Both the position numbers and the translations under genes were made by a program. A model generated the notes under the pieces. It saw only the letters and a program-made list of their open reading frames with translations, did no database searches and had not been told where the DNA came from. From an uncultured Aeromonadaceae bacterium (lineage in GTDB: Bacteria > Pseudomonadota > Gammaproteobacteria > Enterobacterales > Aeromonadaceae): a stretch of DNA of 52,760 nucleotides. This document shows, in pieces, positions 8,401 to 17,563 of this stretch. The DNA is taken from positions 1 through 52,760 of the forward strand of contig CAMFKP010000022.1 of the NCBI GenBank assembly GCA_945957385.1, written 5' to 3'. Numbering within the stretch: the first letter of the stretch is position 1; the number at the start of each line of letters is the position of its first letter.

Positions 8401-8421
8401 CTGGATGGCGATGCCATCCAG
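8401..8421 (-). other. Intercistronic hairpin between hcp and hcr
   Basis: A perfect 9-bp inverted repeat (CTGGATGGC / GCCATCCAG, 3-base loop) sits 11 bases upstream of the hcr start codon. No T-tract follows, so it is not an intrinsic terminator. Its place next to the Shine-Dalgarno suggests an mRNA-stability or translation-control element. Confidence 0.5.
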
Positions 8422-8519
8422 GACAACGTTGGCGAATGAAAAACAGGGCAAACGAAGAACAGGACGGCGTGCGTGGCCGGAGCGGGTTGTCCCCGGCTGC
8501 GCAGCGCCGCCCGAATGCA

Positions 8520-10181
8520 TCAGGCGGCCAGCATGTCGGCCAGATCCTTCTCCACGTTGTCGATGAGCTTCAGATCGAAGTTCTCCTGCAAGTAAGCCAG
8601 CAGGTTCGGTGTCAGGAAGCCCGGTACCGTCGGGCCGACGCGGATCCCCTTGATGCCTAACGAGAGCAGGGTCAGCAGGATGACGATGGCCTTCTGTTCG
8701 AACCAGGAGAGCACCAGCGAGAGCGGCAGCTCGTTGACGCCACAGCCGAACTCGTTAGCCAAGGCGATGGCCAGCTGGATCGCCGAGTAGGCATCGTTGC
8801 ACTGACCGACATCGAGGAAGCGCGGGATGCCGTTGATGTCGCCGTATTCGAAGGTGTTGAAGCGGAACTTGCCGCAGGCCAGCGTCAGGATCACGCAATC
8901 TTCCGGCACCGCCTTGGCCATGTCGGTGTAGTAGCTGCGTTCAGATTTGTCGCCATCACAGCCGCCGATCAGGAAGAAGTGCTTGATGTTGCCGGCTTTC
9001 ACCTGCTCGATCACCGCCGGAGCGGCTGCCATCAGCGCATTGCGGGCAAAGCCGGTGCTGGTGTAGGCCGGGATCTCGTCATAGGGGAACCCGTCGAGGG
9101 ATTGCGCCTTGGCGATCACTGCGGAGAAGTCGTCACCGATGAGGTGGGTCGCGCCTGGCCAGCCGACGATGCTGCGGGTGTAGATGCGATCCTTGTAGTT
9201 GCCCACATCCGGATTGATGATGCAGTTGGAGGTCATGACGATGGCGCCGGGGAAGGCGGCAAACTCTTTCTGCTGGTTCTGCCAGGCGGTGCCGTAGTTA
9301 CCGACCAGATGCGGGAACTTCTTGAGCTCAGGGTAGCCGTGGGCCGGCAGCATCTCGCCGTGGGTGTAGACGTTAATGCCGGTGCCGACCGTCTGCTCGA
9401 GGATCTTCTGCAGATCGTGCAGGTCATGACCGGAGACCAGGATCGCCTTGCCCTGGACCGCCTTGACGTTGACCTGGACCGGCTCGGGGTGGCCAAAGGT
9501 GTCGGTTTCGCCCTTGTCGAGCATTGCCATCACCTTGAAGTTCATCTGGCCGATGCGCATCGCGCAATCCAGCAGCTCGTGCATGTCGCTGGGATCGGTG
9601 CCCAGCCAGGCCATGATGGCGTGGAATTCGGCGCCGATGGCATCATCCTGCTCGCCGAGCACGCGGGCGTGCTCCATGTAAGCGGCAGCCCCCTTGAGGC
9701 CATACAGACAGAGCAGGCGTAGGCCGAGAATATCGGCGCCTACCTCCGCCGCACCGCGGTTGACGGCGGCGCTTGGCGCCCAGGCCAGCAGCGCGGCTTT
9801 TTCGCTGGTCAGTTCGACGGCGGCAGGCCCCGTGGCCAGATCCGGCAGTTGACCGGCGGCGACACAGGCGGCTTCGTAACGCTCTTTCAAGCTGGCGCGG
9901 GCTTGTTGGGCCTCGCTGATGAAGGCCAGGATGCGCTCGCTGTCGAAGTTGACGTTGGTCAGAGTGGCGAAGAAGGCCTGGCAGACATAGGCGTCGATGG
10001 TGCGGTCGACGATGCCGAAGGTGCGGGCTTTGAGCGCATAGTCGCTGACACCCTGCAGCAGATAGATGAGCACATCCTGCAGATCGGAGACTTCGCTGGT
10101 CTTGCCACACATGCCCATGGCATAGCTGCAGCCGGTGGCGATCGGGGTACGGATGGTGTGTTCACATTGCACGCAAAACAT
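8520..10181 (-). CDS. hcp: Hybrid cluster protein (NO / hydroxylamine reductase)
   Basis: A 553-residue cytoplasmic Hcp. The N-terminus has the Cys pattern C3-x2-C6-x11-C18-x6-C25 ([21 protein letters not shown]), which is the E. coli-type proximal cluster pattern. Downstream segments include [63 protein letters not shown] and [13 protein letters not shown], which carry ligands of the hybrid 4Fe-2S-2O cluster. The family reduces NO to N2O at very low concentration and can reduce hydroxylamine. AAGGAG lies just upstream of the ATG. It is first in a six-gene run with hcr, nirB, nirD, nirC and cobA. Upstream lie a sigma-54 promoter and three NorR-type boxes. Confidence 0.96.
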   Translation of the reverse strand: MFCVQCEHTIRTPIATGCSYAMGMCGKTSEVSDLQDVLIYLLQGVSDYALKARTFGIVDRTIDAYVCQAFFATLTNVNFDSERILAFISEAQQARASLKERYEAACVAAGQLPDLATGPAAVELTSEKAALLAWAPSAAVNRGAAEVGADILGLRLLCLYGLKGAAAYMEHARVLGEQDDAIGAEFHAIMAWLGTDPSDMHELLDCAMRIGQMNFKVMAMLDKGETDTFGHPEPVQVNVKAVQGKAILVSGHDLHDLQKILEQTVGTGINVYTHGEMLPAHGYPELKKFPHLVGNYGTAWQNQQKEFAAFPGAIVMTSNCIINPDVGNYKDRIYTRSIVGWPGATHLIGDDFSAVIAKAQSLDGFPYDEIPAYTSTGFARNALMAAAPAVIEQVKAGNIKHFFLIGGCDGDKSERSYYTDMAKAVPEDCVILTLACGKFRFNTFEYGDINGIPRFLDVGQCNDAYSAIQLAIALANEFGCGVNELPLSLVLSWFEQKAIVILLTLLSLGIKGIRVGPTVPGFLTPNLLAYLQENFDLKLIDNVEKDLADMLAA

Positions 10182-10241
10182 GGCGACTCCTTGCGATAAG
10201 ACGATTAAGACGGGGCTGAACCCGTAGACAAAAATCGTTAT

Positions 10242-10257
10242 TACAAGGTGCGTGCCA
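10242..10257 (-). promoter_or_regulatory. Sigma-54 promoter of the hcp operon
   Basis: Read on the minus strand the sequence is TGGCACGCACCTTGTA, against the consensus TGGCACR-N4-TTGCW. The -24 GG is at 10256-10255 and the -12 G at 10244, with correct spacing, so transcription should start near 10232, about 50 bases before the hcp ATG. Only the -12 C is replaced by T. Confidence 0.8.
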
Positions 10258-10275
10258 ATATTTATTTTATATACA

Positions 10276-10288
10276 TATCAATTAGATA
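10276..10288 (+). promoter_or_regulatory. Possible IHF site between NorR boxes and sigma-54 promoter
   Basis: TATCAA-N4-ATA is close to the IHF consensus WATCAA-N4-TTR but mismatched in the last part. It lies in an AT-rich stretch (10258-10295) between enhancer and promoter, where a DNA bend would be expected for a sigma-54 activator. It also contains one FNR-like half-site (TTGAT on the minus strand). Confidence 0.35.
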
Positions 10289-10310
10289 TATTGTTTTGCG
10301 CCGCAGGTTA

Positions 10311-10321
10311 GTTAAATTGAC
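10311..10321 (-). promoter_or_regulatory. NorR box 1 (promoter-proximal) at hcp
   Basis: GTTAAATTGAC fits the NorR consensus GT-N7-AC. It is centred at 10316, about 84 bp upstream of the inferred start. Together with box 2 it forms a perfect 12-bp inverted repeat (10311-10322 / 10336-10347). Confidence 0.7.
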
Positions 10322-10336
10322 TCAGCGTATAGCGCA

Positions 10337-10347
10337 GTCAATTTAAC
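10337..10347 (-). promoter_or_regulatory. NorR box 2 (middle) at hcp
   Basis: GTCAATTTAAC fits GT-N7-AC. It is centred at 10342, 26 bp from box 1, and is the exact reverse complement of box 1. Confidence 0.7.
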
Positions 10348-10354
10348 TCATGAC

Positions 10355-10365
10355 GTCATTTTGAC
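10355..10365 (-). promoter_or_regulatory. NorR box 3 (distal) at hcp
   Basis: GTCATTTTGAC fits GT-N7-AC in the fuller palindromic form GTCA-N3-TGAC. It is centred at 10360, 18 bp from box 2. It covers the stop codon and last codons of the upstream binding-protein gene (stop at 10356-10358). Confidence 0.7.
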
Positions 10366-11126
10366 TCAGATGTATTCTGAGCTTCACGCAGTGTGCCAAT
10401 GTGATCCCACAATGCCTCGACTACCGGTTGATTGGCCTGATAGAAGCCGGGATTGAACAGCAAGTAGTAATCTTTGCGCAGCAGGGGTGGCGAAAGTTTG
10501 TCGAACTGACCAGCCTGCGCGGCGATGGCGGCATCGCCAGCCTCTTCCAAGGTGGCATAGGCACACAGACGACCTTTGGCCAGCAATTTCAATAGTTGCT
10601 CTGCTCCCTTGCCGGAGTGGGCCGTCATGTTGAACTGTTTCAGGTAGTCGACGATGGACCAGCCTTCGTTATACCCGACGGCGCAACCTTGAGGGGTCAA
10701 CTGGATGCCATTCCAGCGAACATCGCTGCCATGGCGACGGTAGAGCACATAGTTCAGCGTGGCTAGGCGGCGTCGCGGGTCCAGTTGTCCGTTGAGCATC
10801 GGATAGACCAGATGGCGAGCTCGTTCTGACGTCCAAGAATAAAACAGTGCACCGTCCATTTCGCCTTGGGCCGTATCGTGCAACACGCGCAGTGGTGGCA
10901 TGGCTTGCCAGAAGATCTGGCAGCCAATCTGATGAGCCGCCAAATCGACCAGTGCAAACGCGGTACCGCGCGGGCCGGCGCTGGGCACACTGCGTTCAAT
11001 ATAAGGCGGGATCGGCTCATCATTGAATCCCAGATGCAATAGGCATTCACTGGCGCTCACTGCGGCGCTGAATAACCCCAGACCCGTGGTGAAAACCAGC
11101 AAGGTTGTATGCAATAACGGTCCCAT
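10356..11126 (-). CDS. Periplasmic solute-binding protein of the amino-acid-binding type (SBP_bac_3-like)
   Basis: A 256-residue exported protein with a Sec signal peptide (hydrophobic core about 5-20, cleavage near SASA-SE around residue 24-26). The mature part resembles family-3 solute-binding domains: PYIER near the start, FALVDLAAHQIGCQIFW, LHDTAQGEMDGALFYSWTSERA (the usual distal ligand-pocket region), VGYNEGWSIVDYLKQF, AEQLLKLLAKGRLCAYATLEEAGDAA, and PPLLRKDYYLLFNPGFY. No permease or ATPase is adjacent, so it may be a solitary binding protein or sensor-like protein rather than part of an ABC importer. GGGAG precedes the ATG. Its stop codon lies inside a NorR box of the downstream hcp promoter. 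Ligand unknown. Confidence 0.7.
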   Translation of the reverse strand: MGPLLHTTLLVFTTGLGLFSAAVSASECLLHLGFNDEPIPPYIERSVPSAGPRGTAFALVDLAAHQIGCQIFWQAMPPLRVLHDTAQGEMDGALFYSWTSERARHLVYPMLNGQLDPRRRLATLNYVLYRRHGSDVRWNGIQLTPQGCAVGYNEGWSIVDYLKQFNMTAHSGKGAEQLLKLLAKGRLCAYATLEEAGDAAIAAQAGQFDKLSPPLLRKDYYLLFNPGFYQANQPVVEALWDHIGTLREAQNTSESK

Positions 11127-11183
11127 CCCCAGGCTCCCACCCGTGATCCTGCCTAGATTATAGCCAGTAGCCTCGGCTACGGG

Positions 11184-12080
11184 TCACAGGTTGCCAGGTG
11201 TCAGCTTCTCTCGTAGGAAGTCGAGCCAGGCCCGCAAGCGCGGATCGCGTTGTGCGTCGGTATAGAAGACGGCGTGGATAGGGCGCGAGGCGCCGCTGTT
11301 GCTGCGAGCCAGCACCTCGACCAAGGCGCCGCTGGCGCGATCGGATGAGGTCATGAAGTCCGAGAGGCAGACTAGCCCCTCTCCTGCCAGCGCCAACTGG
11401 CGCAGCGTCTCGCCACTGCTGGCTTTCAGTTGGGGCTGGATTGGCAATCGATCACCGTGTTCACCCATCAAGGGCCACAGGTTCAGGTTGTCACTGGTGC
11501 TGAAGCCCAGCAGCTGGTGTTGCGCCAGATCGGCTGGCAGCACCGGCGTGCCGCAACGGGCCAGATAAGCAGGAGCGGCCAGGATGCGCAGTCGCGAGCT
11601 GCCCAATGGCAAGGCGCGCAGCGAAGAGTCGGCTAGCTCGCCGATGCGGATGGCGACATCGACACGACGTTCCAGCAGATTGATGAAGCCATCGGAGCTT
11701 TCCAGTTGCAACTCGATGGCCGGATAGCGTCGGCGAAACTCGCCGATCAGCGGTACCAGTTGATGCAGGATGAAAGGGGTCGCCGCATCGACACGGAGAA
11801 TGCCCTGCGGCAGCTGGCGGCGAGAAAGCAGCTGATTTTCGGCATCGGCCATATCGCTGAGAATCGTGACTGCGCGCCGGTAGAACCATTCCCCTTCATC
11901 GGTCAGCGTCAAACGTCGGGTGGTGCGATTCAGCAGCTGGGTAGCCAGCTTCTGTTCGAGGCGTTTGACACCGCGGCTGACCACAGAGTTGTCGATACCC
12001 AGATTATCCGCAGCTTGCCGAAAGCTGCCCGCCTCAACCACGGCGACAAACAGCGCCAACTCATCGGAATGACTCTGCAT
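11184..12080 (-). CDS. LysR-family transcriptional regulator
   Basis: A 298-residue LysR-type regulator. The N-terminal winged helix-turn-helix is clear (LALFVAVVEAGSFRQAADNLGIDNSVVSRGVKRLEQKLATQLLNRTTRRLTLTDEGEWFYRRA, about 8-70), followed by a linker helix and the effector-binding domain (ILRVDAATPFILHQLVPLIGEFRRRYPAIELQLESSDGFINLLERRVDVAIRIGELADSSL). The pattern with an RxG/GELxDSSL segment is common in CrgA/AaeR-like members. It is divergent from the MFS exporter gene, with starts 111 bp apart, so it most likely controls that gene and itself; the co-inducer cannot be read from sequence. GGAG is spaced five bases from the ATG. Confidence 0.9.
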   Translation of the reverse strand: MQSHSDELALFVAVVEAGSFRQAADNLGIDNSVVSRGVKRLEQKLATQLLNRTTRRLTLTDEGEWFYRRAVTILSDMADAENQLLSRRQLPQGILRVDAATPFILHQLVPLIGEFRRRYPAIELQLESSDGFINLLERRVDVAIRIGELADSSLRALPLGSSRLRILAAPAYLARCGTPVLPADLAQHQLLGFSTSDNLNLWPLMGEHGDRLPIQPQLKASSGETLRQLALAGEGLVCLSDFMTSSDRASGALVEVLARSNSGASRPIHAVFYTDAQRDPRLRAWLDFLREKLTPGNL

Positions 12081-12111
12081 TGCTGCTCCATTAGCAATTG
12101 TTTTATGTCTT

Positions 12112-12117
12112 TATAAT
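12112..12117 (+). promoter_or_regulatory. Candidate -10 box of the MFS gene
   Basis: A perfect TATAAT lies 74 bases before the MFS start codon, in the LysR/MFS intergenic region. The -35 region 17 bp upstream (CATTAG) is poor, as expected of an activator-dependent promoter. An inverted repeat CCACAG-N5-CTGTGG (12153-12169) lies between it and the gene, as an operator or leader hairpin. Confidence 0.4.
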
Positions 12118-12191
12118 CATTTTTGCCATCAAATCCCAGCGCCATACTCGCGCCACAGCCCAACTGTGGGTGCATATTTTAAGGAGACGTT

Positions 12192-13364
12192 ATGCCATTG
12201 GCGCTTTTTGCCCTCACCCTCAGTGCGTTTGCCATCGGCACCACTGAATTTGTCATCGTCGGGTTGATTCCGACGATTGCCGAACAATTGCAGGTGAATC
12301 TGCCCTCGGCGGGACTGCTGGTCAGTCTGTATGCCCTCGGCGTCGCCGTCGGTGCCCCTGTGTTGACGGCACTGAGCGGTCGCGTGCCGCGCAAGACACT
12401 GTTGCTGGCGTTGATGCTGCTTTTTACACTCGGCAATCTGTTGGCCTGGCAGGCCCCAGGGTATGGGACCTTGGTGGTCGCGCGAGTTTTGACTGGGTTG
12501 GCACACGGTGTGTTTTTCTCGGTTGGGTCGACCATCGCGACCGGCCTCGTTAGCCGGGATAAAGCCGCCAGTGCCATTGCCATCATGTTTGCCGGACTCA
12601 CGGTCGCCTTGGTCACCGGTGTACCGCTCGGTACCTGGATTGGCCAGCAATTTGGTTGGCGCGAGACCTTTTTGGCTGTTTCGCTGCTCGGCTTACTGGC
12701 CCTGATCGGCTCGGCGTTGCTGATCCCGGCTCATCTGCAACACAGTGCGCCACCGGCGTGGCGCGATCAGCTGCGGGTGTTGACGGCTCGGCCGCTGCTG
12801 AAGGTCTATGCCAAGACGGCACTGGGGTATGGTGGCACCTTCACCGCTTTCACTTTCCTCTCGCCGATCCTGCAGCAGATCAGTGGCTTCACGCCAAATC
12901 AGGTCAGCCTGTTGTTGCTGGCTTATGGCGTCTCGGTGGCGATTGGCAATTTATGGGGAGGGCGCTTGGCGGATCGGTTGGGCCCGGTCGCGGCGCTGCG
13001 CCGGCTGTTTGCTGGATTAGTCGTGGTGTTGCTGTTATTGACCTTTACGGCCCATACCCCATTGCTTGCTGCGTTGACGGTGTTGATTTGGGGCGCGTTT
13101 GCGTTTGGCAATGTGCCGGCCTTACAAGTGCGGGTGGTGCAGCAGGCACAACGTTATGCCCCAGGGGCTGTGGATGTCGCATCGGGTCTTAACATTGCCG
13201 CCTTTAATATTGGGATTGCCTTGGGTTCCATTGTCGGAGGGCTGACGGTTGAATATCTGGGGTTGGTCAATACCCCATGGATTGGTGCCCTGATGGTTGC
13301 GCTGGCCTGGTTGCTAACTTATTCCAGTGAGGAGACATCCGAGGCTTGCCAGCAGCCTGTCTAA
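12192..13364 (+). CDS. MFS transporter of the AraJ/YdhP (DHA1) type
   Basis: A 390-residue protein with twelve predicted membrane helices. Diagnostic DHA1 motifs are AFAIGTTEFVIVGLIP in helix 1, the loop 2-3 segment ALSGRVPRKTLLL, RVLTGLAHGVFFSVGS in helix 4, and the motif-C-like MFAGLTVALVTGVPLGTWIGQQFGWRETF in helix 5. The closest pattern I recognise is the YdhP/AraJ group of inner-membrane proton-driven exporters, often annotated for sugars, arabinose derivatives or drugs; the substrate here is unknown. AAGGAG lies five bases before the ATG. The gene is divergent from a LysR regulator and ends at a strong terminator. Confidence 0.87.
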   Translation: MPLALFALTLSAFAIGTTEFVIVGLIPTIAEQLQVNLPSAGLLVSLYALGVAVGAPVLTALSGRVPRKTLLLALMLLFTLGNLLAWQAPGYGTLVVARVLTGLAHGVFFSVGSTIATGLVSRDKAASAIAIMFAGLTVALVTGVPLGTWIGQQFGWRETFLAVSLLGLLALIGSALLIPAHLQHSAPPAWRDQLRVLTARPLLKVYAKTALGYGGTFTAFTFLSPILQQISGFTPNQVSLLLLAYGVSVAIGNLWGGRLADRLGPVAALRRLFAGLVVVLLLLTFTAHTPLLAALTVLIWGAFAFGNVPALQVRVVQQAQRYAPGAVDVASGLNIAAFNIGIALGSIVGGLTVEYLGLVNTPWIGALMVALAWLLTYSSEETSEACQQPV

Positions 13365-13381
13365 TTAACGGCAGATCGATG

Positions 13382-13420
13382 AAAAACGCCGCCCAGCGCA
13401 GTGCTGGTGCGGCGTTTTTT
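13382..13420. terminator. Strong intrinsic terminator after the MFS gene
   Basis: An 11-bp stem AAAAACGCCGC / GCGGCGTTTTT with an inner CCAGC/GCTGG stem and a T6 tail on the plus strand. A-tracts on the other side would also let it work on the minus strand. Confidence 0.85.
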
Positions 13421-13563
13421 GATCCTAAAACCGCCAGTAAGCGTAACAGGTCGGGTTAACTTGCGAATCAGTAATCGGGCAGCAATTTTTCCCGAATAAG
13501 GGTGCTGACAAGGTCGGAACAATCGGCCAGAATGGCCGGCAATTGCAGGCACGTTCGCCACTT

Positions 13564-13578
13564 TTTCATGACATGAAA
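13564..13578. promoter_or_regulatory. Palindromic operator candidate upstream of PAS-GGDEF gene
   Basis: TTTCATGACATGAAA is a perfect 7-1-7 palindrome, 74 bases upstream of the GGDEF start codon. It is followed by a second palindrome, AAAGGCCTTT (13576-13585). I do not recognise a specific regulator for it. A smaller hairpin CGGCCA-N3-TGGCCG is at 13524-13538. Confidence 0.45.
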
Positions 13579-13651
13579 GGCCTTTCTGGCGCGTGTGTTG
13601 CATACTTCATAGTGTTAGCCGATCGTCAGGCGTCAGGTCTCGGGAGACGGG

Positions 13652-14638
13652 ATGAGTTTGCGTGAGCCATATCAGGATGAACCGGAACCACAGCAGGCTG
13701 CACACCTCGATGCGTTGCAGCAGGAGCTGGCGCATCTGCGAGCCTACAATGCCGAGCTCTGTCGCGAGAACCAGCTGTTGTTGGAAAAACTCAATGCGGC
13801 TCTTGACGGCACAGGCATCTGTCTGTGGCAGGGAATGGTGCAAAGCGGCGAGTTGACGGTATTCAATCTGCAAAACTTTCAGCGTGGCGATATGGCTCCG
13901 CATTTCGAGTCATGGCGCGCCAAGTTGCATCCAGAAGACAAGCAGTTTGCTCTCGATTGTTATTTTGGCCATCTGGATGGTGTTTACCCGTTTTATGAGG
14001 CGGAGTACCGGACGGTTGCGCCAGATGGACAAATAACCTGGCTTTGGGATCGTGGGCGCGTCATTGAACGCGATGCCCAGGGGCAGCCGGTGCGGGTCAT
14101 GGGCGCGCATATCGATATTACCCAGCGCAAAGAGTATGAGCGCCGTCTGGCGTTGCAAGCAGATTCTGATGCGCTGACCGGTTTGCATAACCGTCAGGCG
14201 TTTTCACGCTTGGTTCAGGCCCGATTGAAGAATGCGGTTCCTGGCGCTTTGTTGTTTATCGATCTGGATGATTTTAAGGTAATCAATGATCGGCTAGGCC
14301 ATGCGTGCGGTGATCGCGTGTTATTGCAGGTCGCCGAATGGTTACAACGTATGGTGCCTGAGGGCGCAATTTGTGGGCGTTATGGTGGTGATGAATTCGT
14401 GGTGTTTATCGACAACAATGTCACCCTGTCATTGGCTGGCCGTTTGGCCGAGCAACTGTTGATGCGTAGCGCGGTATATGATCCCGCAGAAGGGTGTGAT
14501 CTGCATGTCGGCATGAGCATTGGCATCGCGCTATGGCAGCAGCCACCGGCGTTTGTGCAGGCGTTGGAGGCGGCAGACCGGGCCATGTATCAAGCCAAAC
14601 AGCAAGGGAAGTTGGGCTATCAGTGGATCAATCTGTGA
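13652..14638 (+). CDS. PAS-GGDEF diguanylate cyclase
   Basis: A 328-residue cytosolic signalling protein without membrane spans. A short coiled coil (about 15-50) leads into a PAS_3-type sensor domain with a PAC tail (about 50-165: LHPEDKQFALDCYFG, EAEYRTVAPDGQITWLWDRGRVIERDAQG, VMGAHIDITQRKEYE). The GGDEF domain (about 170-328) has the active-site motif RYGGDEF, with GGDEF at 245-249, and DSDALTGLHNRQAF at its start. These residues predict synthesis of cyclic di-GMP from two GTP. The RxxD inhibitory site expected just before the motif is absent, so product feedback is unlikely. GGGAG precedes the ATG. Palindromes upstream suggest transcriptional control; a bidirectional terminator follows. 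Confidence 0.9.
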   Translation: MSLREPYQDEPEPQQAAHLDALQQELAHLRAYNAELCRENQLLLEKLNAALDGTGICLWQGMVQSGELTVFNLQNFQRGDMAPHFESWRAKLHPEDKQFALDCYFGHLDGVYPFYEAEYRTVAPDGQITWLWDRGRVIERDAQGQPVRVMGAHIDITQRKEYERRLALQADSDALTGLHNRQAFSRLVQARLKNAVPGALLFIDLDDFKVINDRLGHACGDRVLLQVAEWLQRMVPEGAICGRYGGDEFVVFIDNNVTLSLAGRLAEQLLMRSAVYDPAEGCDLHVGMSIGIALWQQPPAFVQALEAADRAMYQAKQQGKLGYQWINL

Positions 14639-14676
14639 GACGCCGGATGCAGCCTGGTTGATCATGCTGTTCATGT

Positions 14677-14713
14677 AAAAGCCATGGTTTGTGTACCCAG
14701 ACCATGGCTTTTT
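14677..14713. terminator. Bidirectional terminator between GGDEF gene and nemA
   Basis: AAAAGCCATGGT / ACCATGGCTTTTT: a 12-bp stem with a 12-base loop, an A-tract on the left and a T-tract on the right. It serves the convergent genes on both sides. Confidence 0.85.
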
Positions 14714-14730
14714 ACTTGGCAGCCGCTAGA

Positions 14731-15828
14731 TCAGGTTAAGGCTGGGTAATCGGTCAGTCCGCGAGCGCCACCGCCAAACAGGGTGGTGGGGTCATGCTGA
14801 GCCCATGTTGAGCCGTTTCTAATCCGTGCCGGCAGATCCGGGTTGGCAACAAACGGGCGGCCAAAACCAATCAGATCGGCCCAACCCTCTGTGATGGCTA
14901 AACGCGCCCGATCCGCATCGTATTTGCCTGCGTAGATCAGGACATTCGGAAATGCTGCGCGCAGGGCTTGTTTGAATTCAACCCGCATCGGTGGGGCATC
15001 TTCCCAGTCAGCTTCGGCGATATGCAAATAGGCGATGTTATGCTGGCCTAACAAGCGTGCGGCTGCGGTATATGTCGTTTCCGGATCCGCATCAACGGTA
15101 CCATTAAGCGTGGTGAGCGGCGCCAGGCGGACACCGACACGCTCAGCTCCGATTTCATCGCAAACGGCTTGGGTGACCTCATCCAAAAAGCGCAGCCGGT
15201 TTTCGAGCGAACCACCATATTCATCATCACGGGCGTTGGCTTCGGAATCGAGGAACTGATTAATCAGATAGCCATTGGCCCCGTGTAATTCAATGCCATC
15301 GAAACCTGCCGTGATGGCATTGCGCGCGGCGCGGCGATATTCGTCGACGACATCGGCAATTTCCGCACGACTCAACGCACGTGGTGTCACCGTTTCGACA
15401 AAACCAGGTGTATCAGTGCCATTGTCGACAAATACCTTTACGCCATCGGCATGTAATGCCGACGCAGATACCGGCTGCTGGCCACCGATGTTATCTGGAT
15501 GTGTGACACGGCCGACGTGCCAGAGCTGAGCAAAAATCAGCCCACCTTGGACATGGACGGCATCTGTCACGCGTTTCCAACCGTTTATCTGCTCCTGGCT
15601 GTAGATGCCGGGAGTCCAGGCATAACCTTTGCCAAGAGCGGATATCTGGGTCCCTTCAGCGATAATGAGCCCTGCACTGGCACGCTGGGCATAATATTCT
15701 GCCATTAGATCGTTCGCGACATCCCCCGGTTGACTGGCTCGGGAGCGGGTCATCGGAGGCATGACAATACGGTTCGGCAATAAGTAGTGCCCCAGGCGCA
15801 ATGGGGTAAACAGGCAATCTTCAGACAT
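14731..15828 (-). CDS. nemA: Old Yellow Enzyme family reductase, NemA-like
   Basis: A 365-residue FMN-dependent, NADPH-using oxidoreductase of the OYE family, which reduces alkenes, N-ethylmaleimide, quinones and nitrate esters. The TIM-barrel motifs are plain: FTPLRLGHYLLPNRIVMPPMTRSRA at the start, LIIAEGTQISALGKGY, FAQLWHVGRVTHP, GFDGIELHGANGYLINQFLDSEANARDDEYGGSLENRLRF (substrate His-x-x-Asn and phosphate-binding segment), and DLIGFGRPFVANPDLP. The start at 15828 (MSEDCLF) is fixed by homology and a GGAG; an open frame extends 26 codons upstream without similarity. It lies 124 bp downstream of norR1 on the same strand, so it could be co-transcribed with it. The exact substrate is uncertain, as OYE paralogues are hard to tell apart. 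Confidence 0.85.
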   Translation of the reverse strand: MSEDCLFTPLRLGHYLLPNRIVMPPMTRSRASQPGDVANDLMAEYYAQRASAGLIIAEGTQISALGKGYAWTPGIYSQEQINGWKRVTDAVHVQGGLIFAQLWHVGRVTHPDNIGGQQPVSASALHADGVKVFVDNGTDTPGFVETVTPRALSRAEIADVVDEYRRAARNAITAGFDGIELHGANGYLINQFLDSEANARDDEYGGSLENRLRFLDEVTQAVCDEIGAERVGVRLAPLTTLNGTVDADPETTYTAAARLLGQHNIAYLHIAEADWEDAPPMRVEFKQALRAAFPNVLIYAGKYDADRARLAITEGWADLIGFGRPFVANPDLPARIRNGSTWAQHDPTTLFGGGARGLTDYPALT

Positions 15829-15909
15829 GGTGATCTCCAGCAACGTCATCGGCAATAACGCGACTGTAACGCGCTGACCGCAAGGAAAACACCGTTTCGG
15901 GCGCAAGGG

Positions 15910-15932
15910 ATTGCTGTGTTTTTAGCAGCAAT
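15910..15932. promoter_or_regulatory. Inverted repeat upstream of nemA
   Basis: ATTGCTG-N9-CAGCAAT, a perfect 7-bp inverted repeat between the norR1 stop and the nemA start. It has no T-tract, so an operator for nemA (NemR-like) or a transcript hairpin are both possible. Confidence 0.4.
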
Positions 15933-15952
15933 GCGTGGCAGCCTTGAGCGAT

Positions 15953-17494
<1,542 letters not shown>

Positions 17495-17563
17495 ATATAA
17501 ATTCTGTCTACCCAGCAGAGGTTTGGCATTTCCCCAATGGTACATGTTGCATGCATCAATGTC

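Noticed and set aside
15829..15952. Possible sigma-54 promoter upstream of nemA
   Set aside because: Only GG-N10-GC matches (CGGTG..TTGCG); the rest of the -24 element is poor and no GT-N7-AC boxes lie upstream.
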